Below are positions 40,701 to 55,700 of a stretch of 64,000 nucleotides of DNA, piece by piece. The stretch's first letter is position 1. Each line of letters opens with the position of its first letter. Both the position numbers and the translations under genes were made by a program. The notes under the pieces were generated by a model that had not been told where the DNA came from, ran no database searches, and saw only the letters and a program-made list of their open reading frames with translations. This DNA comes from Odiellus spinosus (Eukaryota > Arthropoda > Arachnida > Opiliones > Phalangiidae): assembly GCA_963920705.1 (NCBI GenBank), contig OY987237.1, forward strand, positions 10,198,601 to 10,262,600, written 5' to 3'.

Positions 40701-43700
40701 TTCTCGCGCGAAAAACCGACCTGATAAGACAAGAGGTGAAAGACCCATGAACTTTACTTATTAGAGTAACTCCATCCTCGTTCGTTAATTACAACAAAAA
40801 AGTTAGATGTCAGAAATTTGGATTGCTATTGCCAATTCCATCGACTAACTTACTAGACAATCTATCATGTTATTTTAAACACGATATATATTAACTTATG
40901 CACCAAATTATAAGGAGACTTATTTCTCAATTTTACATGTTTGTTTCGTTTCATAACGACGTAAATTTGGAACAAATAAAGAACCTATCGAAATTTTAAA
41001 GGGATGGATCTAGAGTGTAACATAGGTATGAATGGAAGGATGAAAACTGAAATGCAGTCTTTCTCTCGAATTAAAATTGTATTAATTATTGGTAGTGCGT
41101 ATAAACAGATCAAATTCGTAGAAATACTAATGACTTTAATCACTTTTCATTCAATCGTGGAGCTTAGATGAAAGCGAACCAATTAGTCATTTATAGCATA
41201 GAAAATGGGCTTAACACAACCATATGTATCGGACATGTAAATTGGAATCAATGATAAATTTGCGCAAAAGTAGATATAAAAACCCTATACCGCAAACGCG
41301 ATGAAGTAGGAGTTTGAGTTTTACCCCGTGTTTCCCTCTTAGTTTAGTGAATATGGTCAACATTTAATCTAATCACACTCCATATGGAGTTCGAAATCGA
41401 CACTCAGTCTAGTAAACCATTTAAGCACATTATTATCAACTATTTTATAACGAATTCTAGCTTCGGCAAAAATCACTCGAAACCATATAGTAAACCAAAA
41501 TGAAACAGACCTGAAGCAGCAGAGCAATTCCCACTAAGCCTTGAGTCTTCTCCAAAGATTCCTCCATGCTTTCGTACAGTTGGTTATTAAATCCATAGAT
41601 CTGAATCTGGTACAAGAGAAAAAAAAGTTAGTTTTTCCATAGTTTTACGGAACTACTTTGGAAACAAATAGCCTACTATATATTTCAAATCGAGGGGAGG
41701 AAAGTGGACTCGTACGGAAAGAGATTGTTAAAAAATTGTCCAATCTTCTTTGGAAAAGTTAAGAGCCCAAGAGCAGGAAAAAAATATAGAAATAAAAAAA
41801 AGGACAGTTCTGTAGGAGGTTTTTTCCCCGATAATCGAAAACATTTCGTCTCTTGTCCTTCTATTTTTTTTTTAAGTGTCATATATATATAAAACGAAAA
41901 AAGCTAGATAGAGAGAAGGGCCTGGGGTATAACCCTTTTGAAATTCTTGAAATGCCCCGTTCAGTCTCTCAGCGACTCTGCAAAGCGGTTTTCGATGGCT
42001 GCTATTTTCCCTGCACCCTCTTAGAACTTCTTATTCTCCCCTTTTTCTTTTGGCCTCAGAGGTGCCGTTACGAATACGCATAAAAACTCAAAATCGAGAA
42101 GCAGAAGGTGTAGAATTTTTGTCCACTTTACAAATATTAAAGTTTATTAATTGCTCATCCTATTCTAAAAAGTATGTATAATGGATTGTCCATTTACAAG
42201 ATTTTACTGCTTGGTCTTTGGCATGAAAAGACTATTATAGTGAAACAGCTGATCATATGATCAGACGTCATTCAAACCACATGGAACATAGTTTCCAATT
42301 AGTTAACTGTGCGTGTTCCCAAACCCACTCATCTTCGCGAGCGTTCTCGACACCTTTTCGATTACCTTATAGGCCTAAGCACGTGTTTGGCGTTCTAGTT
42401 TTAAGTCTACTACAGGTCACTATCAATGGCGCCACCAGGGTAGTGATTTTGGGGTCCACTCGTCAACTACTAGCGGCAGGAATGAAGGCTCCCCCACTAT
42501 AGTGACGTCGAGTAACTTGAACTAAGGGATATGTTAATCATGTTTTTGTTTTTTACACGCAGAAGAAACGCTGCAATAATTCAAAGTATAGGAGAAATTA
42601 GAGAACAAGGATCGAAAGGCCGGGATTTTTGGGTCCATGCATTTCGTGGCTTTTTACAAAAACTAAATGGAATTCGAAAAAATATTTCGAAAATATTTGA
42701 TCGAACTTGTCTCTTTTCTAACTAAGCCTAAATATCAAGACGTTTGAACCCTTTGGAATTTGTGAGGGCACCTTGGACTGCGCCTCTCTTCCCATCTTAT
42801 TTTCGCTTTCTAAATCTTCGCCAACCTTCTCCCAACACTCATCCCCTTCCAGATACACTTCAGTATAGAGAAGCAACGACAACGATATGAGATAAAATCT
42901 TCGGGAAGGAAAAAGGGATCCCCGAAAAGAAATTGTTGCTTCTTTCGAGAGAAAACGATAACTCTAATGGGAATCCGTCCACTGCAAAATGCACCTCATC
43001 TAAACAACCAAAGCCGAATGAAATCGAGGAAGGCTTTTCCAAAAGGTTGACGACAGGGTTTAGTTAGCTTGAATAAAATTGGGTTTATCTGACAGTGTGA
43101 ATGTTTGAGGTTAAGCCACGTAACATATATATATATATATATACGTAGTATCATCGTTATATCTTTTCAATAACAGTTTGCGCAAAAGCGATGCCCGTGG
43201 CGGATTAATACATAATGTAAAACCTCATAGGGACAAAATAAATTCGGAACTTGCGCTTTCAGTAAATTTTCCCTTATTCAATATGAAAAACTTTGCCATA
43301 TTTCTGTAAAAGAGAAGCTGACATAAATGGAAAGATAGAGAAATTAGCCTGTCCTATTTTTCTTCGCACAATTAAGAATGCATTATATTAGATACAATTA
43401 TTTTCACATTGATTTTGTTATTCTTTAAACGATGGGCTACAAGTAATTTTTAAGTTGGTTTCCATGAATAAATATGAACCATATGTTATGTCTGATTACT
43501 AAAATACAATGTAAACTTAATGAAAAAAGTTCTTACAACAGAAATGGCAGTTAATCTTTAAGAAAACTACCATGACCATTAAAAACTCTGCTATCGACTT
43601 TAGAGGTTTTCATTATATTTTAGACAATCCCCATAAGCTTTTCCGACTTTGCAAACTATTACTAAAGATAATTTAACATTTTGAAATATGATTACACAAT

Positions 43701-46700
43701 CATAAAATAATGCAAAAGTAATAAGCTTCAAGCGATAGCTGCCCAATCCAAACTCGGCCAAGTCAACTTCCGGAAATAAGTGTCATATATACCCCCATCC
43801 AGCAATAAAAAAAACCCAATATCACGCTTGTCTTTTCAAGCAACTCGCCCAAGCTCATCACGGACATGTATTTAATGTTGTAGATTAAAATGTGTGTATC
43901 TTAGCAGCGTACAGTCTGGCCATCACCAGTTAAGTTAGCAGTTTCCGTGGTGTTCTTGTTGCACAATATGCCGCTCTGATTGGTCTGATAAAAGGCCAAA
44001 GTCGTAAATTACAAAAAATATATAGATTTATATACCAGCCAAAAGTCAACCAGAGATTTCAGAGCTAAGCTCATTTATTTTTCTAAAAATACCTTCACTC
44101 CTAATCGTAAAATTATGTTCGAAGCTTGAACTTAGGGATAAAAAATAGAACATTAAACGATTAAAAAATAAGATGGGATACTACAATAATTTTTTGGTTC
44201 AGATTTTAGATTTGGGAATGCTTAAACTAGTTCTCTTAAAATGAAACTGCACCATAAAAACATCACATTTCAATAATGACCACGTTTCAAAACGTAGAAA
44301 AGCGTTTACAGCAATCTTTCGATATTAAAAGCTGATTTAAGGCCTCGTTTAGGGCAACCATCGAGTGGTTACACCACCTTCTAACATCTCCAAATAAGCC
44401 TAAGCTCGCAAGACACTAAGATCATTTCAATTCATACTCGCAAGATGTCAACTGAAAAACTAGTTTTTGACCTTGTGGTAAAAAAACTACTTATAAGGTC
44501 AATTAAATTTTATCTCGATCCTGTTCTTTGCGATACCAACTCAGAGTTAGGTGGTCTACCTTTTGTACTAGCTGAAATTTCAATTTGACTAGTTCTAGAA
44601 AAGCAGTGTGGTGGCAAATGGGGATACGCGAGCCCAGTCTAGTAGAAAGAAGCGCAAAGTACCGCTAAGGCGAAAAGCCAAATCCAAAGGGGGCGTAAAC
44701 ATAGACGAACCAAAGGGGTGGGGGTCGAACTGGCAAGCTTATCTTAAGCATAAAGGGTAGGGAGGAGGCGAGAGTCTCGGAAGACAACCTAAGAAGCGAT
44801 CGTTACGACCTCTAGGGAAAAAAGAACGAGCCCAAAAAAAGACAATACGAGCAATAAGAACCAGTTTGAAGTTTCAGTTTCTAAAAAGGTTGCTTTTTTA
44901 TATAGGGAGTTTAGTTTCTTAGAGATAGATGGCGGTTCTATATTCGCGCCTGTCACAAATTCTACTGTATACCATGCATGTTTCAAGCTTTTAAAGGTTT
45001 TATATGGGTTCTAGTAAAATCCCAAGATATTTATGGAGTTTATATACTACTTCTAAATCGGAGAGGTAAACCGCCTCCTTAGAACTTGGGTCCCTCTGGA
45101 AGACTTTTAAGTTCCTAAGAATAAATAAGTTTGTCTGTCGGGATGTAAAAATTAAAATAATATCATTGCATTTTGTAAATGGTATGAAGACAAGTTTGTA
45201 ATATTGTAGCTTTTAATGAACTTTTAAACTACTGCTTAATATAAATGGGGGAAATCTGAACTTGACAGGTTTATCCAAGGGTCTACATATCTGTTTTAAA
45301 GTCTATAGCGACAATCGATGAAACTATTAGAGCTCTTTTCAGAGAAATAACGTTAATAGCTAATGGGGCGTTTATAAAACAATTATCTCGATATGTTTTT
45401 GTTTTTGTGATTTATAATTAATGAGTTTTAGAATGTTAACAAGTTCCATTCAAAATTTCTAAATTAATGTTTTCAATTATTTGGCTGACCACTAAATTTC
45501 AATGGGGTTTGTCATACCGCCAATTTCTTCAACTTTTTCATAATATTATTAAATAAATTTACGAGGCTGCATGGTTATGAATAACAGTTAAATGTACGGT
45601 TATGTAGAGCTTTCGTGGTAGTGACGAAAAACAAGTTTTTGCGTAACTAAAAAAAAATTCGTAAAAAATCAGCAAAAGATTAACTACTCGGAAGGCTCAG
45701 AAACGTTTGCTCTTGAAAGAATACCCTGTTTTGACGGCGCGAATAAAAGTTTAATTTGAGACTCGAATTAGGCCTAAAGCTCTTCAGCCTTTAGACAGGT
45801 AAATACCCGAAGCACCGAATAAACTCGTACACAGCGATATAAACCAAAAGAACAATGAGGAGTATTTACTGCTCGAGAAACTCTCGACAAGAATAGATTG
45901 GGGTGTTCGACAGTAATAGGCTTTACTTCCTCCCCTAAAGCCAAATCTTACACGGAACAATACACCAACATTTCCCGCATTGCCCCACTTTTCTGGTTAA
46001 TTGCGAAAGATTGGTTTCAATTACCTCGGCGGGAAAGGCGAATCCAGCTATCGTGTGTTCGGAGCCACGTTCGTCGCTGCGTCCATAATGAAGGTGAATC
46101 TCGTGAAATTGGTAACGATAGGATAAAGGACCACCCGAGACGTTGGCCGGGGGACCGTTTTGCTGGCTCACTCGGAAGACGACGCTATGTCCCGTATTTT
46201 CGATCATGCCACCAACCTATTAATAAAAAAAATACAACTGTTTAATTACAATCAAAATTTATAAATAGAAGATACGCGTACTTTCTTAATGGTTAATTAT
46301 TTTTGAAATTTAAATCTGAATAAAGAAAGTTAAGCTAAATTATATTAATTACACGTATTTTCTTAATGGTTAACTATTTTTAAAATTTAAATCTGAATAA
46401 TGAAGGTTAAGCTAAATTATATTCTACTAACGAGTGGCAACTGTGGTGTAGATAACGCGATTGGTTAAAAATGATAAAATGTGTTACCGAAAAAAAAAAC
46501 AAGTGATAATTAGAGTTTTAACCCCCTTTTTCCAAATTAGAAATAGATCTTAAAGTTTAAAAAACTGTGTAAGTTCAATTAATTCTAATTAAATACATTA
46601 TAATTACGATTTCAAAATTATTTTAAATGCTTCTTCGGTTCTCAAATATTTCTAATGAAAATGAATGAAGACTAAAATTTTAGTAAAGAAAACGTTCTTG

Positions 46701-49700
46701 GTTTTGAGAAAAAAAAATTAAAAATATCCCGAGGAAAATTCTCAAACTTACAAGAAAAATTCGATGAAACACTAGGACGAGTAGTTAATATCTCTGGTAA
46801 CAGTGCTAATCCAGATAACATTAAAGTTACGCTTTTGATTTACAACCCATGTTTAAATAAACTCAATGTTTCAACTCAAGAAAATTTAAAGAAATAATTT
46901 CCATTTAAATCTGGTATAAATATGGTAAAATTAACAATTAAAACTGACATAATAAACGCCGATTATACGCGGCGATGCGATCTGTTTGCTGCCTATTACT
47001 CAAATGATTGTTTCAACAAAATTGCAAATTTTGCTTTGCTAAAAAATGAAAGTAAAAAAAAAAAAAAAAGGCACATTTTTGTTAAAAAATTACAACTATG
47101 TGAACTGATAATGAAAAAAAGTCGACCATAAAATAATCATACATATAGTAAGTTCCACCAACAGTTGGCAGCACGCTCAAATTTATGCTCCGAATTATGC
47201 CTAAGATTTGTTAACTTAGTTATAAAGGTAGCCAAGCTTCGTGCGTACTGCGAAGTAGTGGTGTAATTGAGTATTATATTTTTTGAAATTAAAGGGTCCA
47301 AAGTTAAAATTAAATTTTTATATTTCTTCCACAGCCTATCACAGAGCCCGCCCAAAATTTCCCCCCGAACGTATGGTTCCCCATTGGTTATGACGTAACT
47401 TGACAAAAACGAACGTAAGCTATTTTAGTGTATAATTAATTTTACACCTTTTTACTCCTTTTTTCGAGGGGGGGGGAGGGGAATTCTCTACGCGGCGTAA
47501 ACCTAGAAATGGCGAGAAACGTCACGAAAGTGACCTTTATCCCATTGGTTTGGAGGTAATGGCGGCCCCCGATCGACAATACTAACAGGGTTAATATTAT
47601 TAAATGTTACAGCATTATTACTGGGCAATTTTATAAGACTTGCACTGGGGTACCTCAAGGGTTAGCTCTTTGCCCTTTACTATTCACTATATATGTTAAT
47701 GACTTAACTAATTATATAAAATATCGGACCTTTTGCAATTTGCTCATGATTCAGAATTGTAAGAAAATATTACACCAATAACAGATTGCCATGTTTTACA
47801 AAATGGTATCTATAATATTAAGAAGTGGAGTATAGAAAACAAAATTCCCACTAACTGTGAAAAAAACTACGTTAGTTTCGTATGCGGGAAAAAGCAATAA
47901 GTAAATCTTTAAATACTCTCTGAATGTATGGTACTAAATTGAAACGTGAAACTTGTCAAACACCTAGGTATAATTATTGACCAAAAGTAATTAAAACTAG
48001 CAAAGTCATTAAGGTCTGACAAAGTAAATTGTTATATATGACACTAGCTAGAAAAAAATAGGGTTTTTATTTTTCATATAGGCTCCCTTTAAACATTAAT
48101 AATTTTGATTTTTGTGACAGTATTTAATTGCCTATCGAGTGCACAAAGCTAGGTAGCAGACTAGCGAGTATACTCCATGACTTATCGGTTTCGGAACTCT
48201 AGTAAGTCCAGGAATTTTGACCTCTTACAGGCACTCCTTTAAAGTTTAAACCAGAAGCATGCAGTCGTGAGATATATCGTTCCTTGAAACTGGGAATGGA
48301 ATCTGCCGTATAAAATATCTACTTTCTTAGGAGCAATAGAAAGGAAAGCGCAGGTACAAATAAATACCTTTAATGACATACCACGTATATCTTTCTCTCA
48401 GTCTTTCTATATTGCCTCTAATCTATGGAGTAGACTAGGGGAATGAATGAAATACGGGGAAAAGAAGGTCACCCCGCAATTTTACGCCAAGATACCAATC
48501 TATAGAGTGTGTTTTCCAACTTATTAGTGTCAATGAGAAAGCAGTTGGAGGGTATGGATTTTCAAAGTTCTCGCCAAACTCCTTTTTTCCGTCATCCCCA
48601 AAATAACTTCATTACTTCGAACAAGGCGAATGGACTGCAATACGAATCAGATTGAAATTGCAGCTTTTAAAAGCCTACGCTACATTCTTAATTTCAAATA
48701 GATTGTTTCCTATGATGGAGAGTATTCTTTACTTCATTGTGAAAACTCCAAATGACTCTGACCATAAAAGTACGCCAGGAAAACGAGCCCACACGCGCCA
48801 GAATCGATGGAACTCAACCGATACTAGCTCGAAATAAAGGCACGTAAAGAGTTAAAACAGTGGAAACGAGAATCCAAGGCTTGCCGCCTACAAATGGTGC
48901 CTTGAACGGCGCGGGAGTTCCTTCAGAGGGATAACTTTAGGTTCCATGTCTCTATATTTCGTAGGTGCGAGGAATTCCATCGAGAAGAAAGGAATTTTTG
49001 AGGATTTTTTTTTCCTTATAGGAGATTCGTAGCTAGGCTTAGTAACCTTGTAAGGGTCGATCTCGTATTGGGGAGCATTCCACGTCGTGTTCACAACGTT
49101 ACTAAAGTTATAACCTCCGTACCTAGCCGGTTTTAAAAACAATTGATGTGTATGAAGCCTAGAATCGTATACATTGCACGCAAACAATGAACATTTAACA
49201 ACTTGGGCGATATAGCTTCGCAATCCCACCACACCAGTTTCGTTTTGTTCGCTTTTGGCGCGAAAAAGGGTTTCGTGCGAGAAGCTCGGAACACGTTCCG
49301 AGGTGAAACCCGGTAATTACTTTTCAGGAATTATTAGAGGGTAACGTTCCAAATTGGTCAACCGCTCCCCCCCGCGCCGTTCGACTCTATAGTATTTTAT
49401 ACAAGTACAATATAGCCGCGAGTCTCTCCAATAAACAACGAATGGGCCGAAATCTAAATCAGATTTTTCGCCTATAAAGCATTCTTTACAGGCCTGATAC
49501 TCAGTAACGCCCTAAAAATTCGTTGAAAAAATTACTAACCATTTAAAAAAAAAAAAGGTCGAAATATAATGACGTTTTTACGACTAAAAGGTGACTGAAA
49601 GTGACAAATAAATAAAGAATTAAATAAATTGATGCCACAATTTTCCCAGTCGGCGGCAAATATTTTGCGCGGGAAAAATTACAAGAGCACACTATATATT

Positions 49701-52700
49701 GGACAACTTTAATCAGCTCCTTGGAAAAAAAAAAAATCAAAATTTATTTGTGCCGGCTATAGGGCTCTAAACCAAGGAGCCGATGAAAGTTGGCCGTGGG
49801 AGAAGGTAGCAGTCGCGTCTCTGGCGAGTGACTCCACCATGTGGAATAAAATGAAACTTGGTCGATAAATCGCGAACACTAACCTAATATTCAACCATTT
49901 TTAAAGTTTGACACGATATTTAGATCAGGAAAAAGTAGCTTTTAGTGCTGAAGTAGAAAAAAGGATTAGATGAAAAAGGGACTCGGTATCAGGCCTGTCT
50001 TTAAGTTTAATAACCTTCCCAGCAAGCCACTTATTACTTCTGTATCGTAATTATTGCGGTCTCAACCTGTGTCTTTGGTAATTAGTCCTCAAGTCCCCTA
50101 ATTTATGTATAATTCTCCTCGATTCCTTGAGGCATCGCTAGTGGCACGTGACGTCAGCCGGCTAGTTAATTAGCTACTGAACTACTCTGGTCAATTAGAC
50201 TAGTTGACAGCACGTGTAAAACTATCCAAATTATTTTAATTATTTGTTACCTTAGATACTAAGCGAACAAAGGTTGGAGTGTTCTGCCATTTCGAGATAT
50301 GGAAATGACTTTATGATCAAATAACAACTGAACCTTTTTCCCTAGGCGACAAAAGTATTATTTTTGGATTTGAAAATTACCATTAACGCTAGAGTTGAAT
50401 GGTCTAGACGTTTTTCTCAAGACTCAACGATTCCCCGCATCGTTTAGCCGAGAATAAAAGAGGAGTATTAAAAAATTTGAGATTGAATAGCCTCCTAAAA
50501 ATAAAAAACCTTGAACTTAAAAAAAAAAATAATAATAAAAACCGTTTTCTTTTTAATTTAAACAACTATCTTTCGTAGAAGAAAAGCGACCGTAAAAAAC
50601 ATTTTAAGATAAAAAACGTTTGAAGGGCTAACAAGGCATAAAGACTAAATCATTAGGGAGTATAACTACGTTGTTTTCTGCCTTCTTAATGATTCTCTGA
50701 GGAGAAGCTTAAAAAAATAAAAAAAATAACACGCAGCAAATATATTGGTCATTACGGAAACTAAAGAAGCTAGATTATCCCTCTTGGCCCCGGAATAAAA
50801 AAAGGAAGGAAGAAAATGCAACTTAACGACAGAACCAAAGAATCGGATATATTGACTTTTAAGACGACCTAAACAAGTAGGCGCATTTAAAACGAAACCT
50901 GACAACTTAAGGACAATGTTCAAATTTTGTCTTGTTCGGCTCGCGTCCCTAAGTGGGAAAATAATGCCGAATTGAGGGGAGAATACATTTTTTTTATCGA
51001 TTCCTTATCGTTTAAATAGGCATAATCCACCAGTAAACTAATTAACAAATAAATATTAAACTAGAAATAAATTTAAAATTTACCATCAAAATAGGCTTAG
51101 CTAGATTCATGGAGATATAAGGAATAGCGGTCGTGGAGATCCTGCATTCCCCATATACGAGCCATCGTTCAATTTCCTTATATGAGGAGTTCTGGTAATC
51201 TCCATGAATCCAGCTAAGAATATTTTCCTGGTAAGTTTTAAAATTTATTTCTAGTTTAATGTTGGTTTTTAATTTTTTTTTACTTGTGGATTAGGCCTAT
51301 TTAAACGATAAGGAATTGATAATCTCTTGTTTTTAGGTTGCATTCTCCCTTTAACGAATTTTTGAAGTTGAATACCACAATTAAATTCTTATAGAGAACA
51401 GTCGGTTAGTAAAAACACAAATCGAAAACATTCACTTCAAGATTAGTAAAGATATAGGTTAAGGAGAGACTGCCAAAGCCACGTGACTGTTTTTTAATTT
51501 GAGCGGGATTTCCAGACCGGATCCATTTTAATTTCTAGTCACAACTGAATAGATGTCAGACACACTCAATACCGCAAAACAATGGTGACAGTCATTAAGC
51601 TGACTGATAAAATTTATCACTATCACTTTCATTAAACTTCCCAAGATATTTCATGTTAATTTCTTTTCGAGGGAAAAAAATGGCGAACATATTGAAGGAA
51701 AACCATATATAATTCTTCCTCTAACTGTCTCTATACAAAATAAAAGTGTTGTTTTAGTTCCACTATCCTTTTAAAATGTATAGAAAATTTTAAATAATCA
51801 CATTTACACAATTTGACGATGACGAGTTTTGAAGTTTGCTACTTTCTAGAAACTAACGTACCCCAATTAGTAGGTTAAATACATCAAAGCTCGCTAAGAC
51901 TATAATTTGGGAAGAGGATATATTCCATTTCAGAACGCGAGTTCTTGTTTTTAATAGGCCCAGATTCCCAAAGCAGTAAACATTCGCGAATTACCCATCT
52001 GATATACATTTTGCAGATTCTCCTACATATAATTTGACTATAATTTATAACGATATATAACATCAATCGGCCAATTTTCCAGAAGTTCCGTATCTCTTCG
52101 TCAAGATTTACTCATTGGAAATTAAGTACGAATTTGCATATAAGATTGCTAATTACGCCCGCGAAGGTTATACGGCAAATTGTTAAGTTTAAACTTTGGA
52201 AAAGATTTTGAAACTTTGAAATTAAACTTGTTAGTATATATGAGCGGAAAACAACCCTTTCAATTAACTAAAGTATGTATAAATTACAAAAAAAAAACTT
52301 TTTAATTGAGCAGTTAAAATTAACATAATAAAACCCCGTTTTCAATCAACGTTTTTCAAGCTTTTGCTTTAGCATATTCAAATTTCATTTAGATATCGAC
52401 TTCTGTTAACTTGATTTTAAGCCTCATCTTTGATGTTAGGCAAGAGCTCGATTCTTGATCAAATCAATATTGATTGAAAACGCGCCATATACAAATGGAA
52501 AAGTATAGAGTATCACTTTTGGAAAGATTGTTAAAATATATTTATATCTATGTCATAGAAAATAAATATTTTATAATCGCCTTCATAATTTTTTAAAACA
52601 ATATTTGAGACTATGGTCACGTGGTTATGATTTTCCCGCGTTCTGGCACGTGATGGGGTCGCTTTCACGCAGTCTTTTTCGTGAAAGAACTTAATTCATA

Positions 52701-55700
52701 GAGTCCTTTTTTACATTGAGAGTCAAAAATATAACTTTATATATTTTTGTTATTTAAATATTGATTTTTCTTAAAAACGTGCCAGCCCGGAGGTGTATTT
52801 TGAATATGAGTTTTTAATGCTACGTAAAAAAATGTAGACAGCCTCAAGGGTTTAAAGGAAGCGACTTTAAGAAAAAACGTATTTTTCGCTTAAAAATCTT
52901 CAAGTAGGTTAGTTCACTATAAAAAATTCATTTATATTATAAAAGTTCAATGTAAATTTGAAATTTACGTTTTGAAAAAATTTCAGATAATTTTGTAATC
53001 ACAGCCTCTGTTTAATAAACAGTTCATTGGCAGTTTCGTTAATTTAATAATATTATAAATAAGTCTTACTTTTACAAGTTATTCTTTAAAGGGAGAATGC
53101 AACCTAGAGTTCTTATAGTTTAAAAAGTCCTAATCCAACAGTAAAAAAATTTCAAACAATTATTGCACTCGAAATAAATTTAAAACTTACCACCAAAATT
53201 GGCTTAGCTACATTCATGGACATATCCTTAAACTCTCCGTATAAGGACCAGCGACGAATGACATTGATCATGGAGATCCCGTATTGCCTTTATTAGAGCC
53301 ATCAATCAATATCATTGGTCGCTATCCTTATATGGGGAGTTCGGATGACCTCCATGAATCCAGCTAAGCCTACTTTCCGGTTAAGTTTTAAATTTATTTC
53401 TAGTTTAATTTTTTTTACTGGTGGATTAGGCCAACGCCATCATTCATAGAGATCAATATCCCTGGTGGCAAGCAAAATATCCATCTTTATGGACCACAGA
53501 AAATTTGGATAGATTATACTCCATTTAATAACGAAATAGTAATTTTTTAGAATATAGAGGTTTAAAAAGCATCTTTAGTCTCATATATTGATTTCGAAAA
53601 TAAAATGCGGGTTTGCCCTAATGCCCTTAAGTATACCAAAGGAAAAGTAGTACTTTTATTTCAAATTCCGAATTTATAAATTCGATATATATAGACTGAC
53701 ATCGACTTGAATATCATAAAACCCAACCCTCACTTATAGATAAAAAACGGGACATCTAAAGAAAAGGGATCTGCTAGAGAAACTGCACATACGAATTTCA
53801 AAAACGTTAAAAACGAGGAAAAGGGGTTACAAAAATCCCAAAAGACGTAGGTAATGATGGTGTATGGAAAAAAGAGAGAGAGATAGTGAACGGGGAGAGA
53901 TGGGGATACCTTCTGTCCCCCCAATTTCACCCTCCTCTTCTTCCGATTCGAAGATTTCTCGTCATCATAGAGCAATCCCCCATTTCCCTTATGGTTTATT
54001 CGACGTAATCGAACCAACGTTTTCAAAGCTATAGATGGCGGGGATTTCTATACGAGAACATACCATGATTTTATGTTTCCTCCTTTACACGACTTTATTA
54101 ATTCAAATAAATCGAATAGATTACACTTCTCCACCTACTTTTCCTACCAAATTTTGTTACCGATCATTAGACATAAGAGAAAAAAAAGACAAGTAAAAGA
54201 GAAAGAGAGGGCCAAAGATCCTTAATGTTTTGGGAAGAAGGAAGGTCGAGGTGGGGTTAAAAAAAGATTTGGGTAGCGAATGCCAAAAGTCTTTCCTGGA
54301 TTATATTGCTAATCGATTTCGGTTAGAAATAAAATTCCTTTTTATTTTATTTTTTTCTTGTTTCCTTCTTCGTTTCCTAACCGGAGAATTTTGGAGGGTA
54401 TTAAAGCAAATACCTTATTGATTATAGGTTCGTCCGTCCCCCTCGTTAACTATTCCTTAACTTTTAGGTTTTTCTTTTCGCTATTTCATTCATATATCAT
54501 TAAATTCTGTTCTCAACATATGTTTTTTTCTGTATCTTTCTTTAGATAACCGGGTTCAAACGTCTTAACTTTTAATGTTTTTTTCTTCTTATCGTTTAAG
54601 TTCCGCTTATACATATCAGTTGGGGTTTGTTGTATCTCCCGGATACATTACATTTAACGACTACAACTAGAACCATCAAAATCTGATCGAGGTTTCAAAC
54701 TATACTAATCCAGATTATACGCTACATGCTTTATAGAGCTATAAGGGTAGTGTATCTTCAAACGCGTTGAAACATATGATTGTGTATAGATTTCCAATAA
54801 CCTCATTGATTCGGGTTTTTAAAATTTGGTTACATAGTACCTTATTAAATACTTTATAAATATGGATCAATTTTTTTTCTCTTCCAAGAGTTTCAGAAAT
54901 ATTGAAGAATTAAGTCATGGTTTAAAGGAGTTTATATTGGACTTTTCCAGTTTAAACTGTTACCGTAGATATTTAGATTATTTCCATGCAACCTGACTCG
55001 ATATGTGAAATTTCCTTTCGCGCCAAACTTCGCGAACTCTTCTTATCCAATGAAGAAAATCTTTTATTTTGGTTGGAATTTTCCAATAGTTGGTATTATA
55101 AAAGAACTTGTGGGTGCGATATCTAGTTCGAGTGTTGCTAACTACGTCACGAAGTCACGTGGCGTTAATGTTATACAGCGCAGTTATTTACGCTTTCATA
55201 AAACGCTAGGGGTCAGACGGCTTAGAAGTCACTCAGGAGATACCCAAAACGGAAAAAATAAGCTTTAGGAATGCTCGGTGCTCACGAGCGATATGAGATT
55301 TACAAGCTATTACGTAGCTGATGACGTCGACGGCAGCAATTCCTAAGCTCCTCCTCTTTTATGATAGCAACTACTTGCACCATTTTTCACCAAACTAGAT
55401 TTTATCTCATTGCGAAACATAACATGGGGGCGCATTGAAATGATAAGTAAAATCGACGTCACGTGTATTTCTCAGGAGTTCGTATAGAAATATTTTTTAT
55501 TATTATTATATTCGAAAAAATAAAAATGGAAATTTAATTATTAAATTTATAAATCTCGATCTGAATTTCGTTCACAACCAGACATATTTCTTCGTAATAT
55601 TTCCTTTAGGTTTAAGAAACGATTACGAGGGGGCCAAACCCTTTTGAAACTCAAAACAGATAAAGTCCGACTTGATCTAGAATAGGAAGCGGTGCGAGAG

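Larger units (their letters stand above)
35218..41510. other. CARP intron C-D, proximal part
   Basis: Contains a foldback element (36065-36200), a tRNA-like relic (36509-36565), a minisatellite (38771-38930) and a short palindrome (39761-39798). Otherwise I see no gene or repeat. A minus-strand open stretch around 37423-37600 looks protein-like but has no family I recognise and no CARP homology. Confidence 0.5.

Noticed and set aside
45898-46245. Plus-strand open frame of 115 codons
   Set aside because: It is the antisense shadow of CARP exon B, which has clear family motifs on the other strand.
48888-49232. 114-codon minus-strand frame as a CARP 5' exon
   Set aside because: It lies between exons A and B, which join directly in phase 0, and has no CA motif. 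It could still be an unrelated exon, but I cannot support it.
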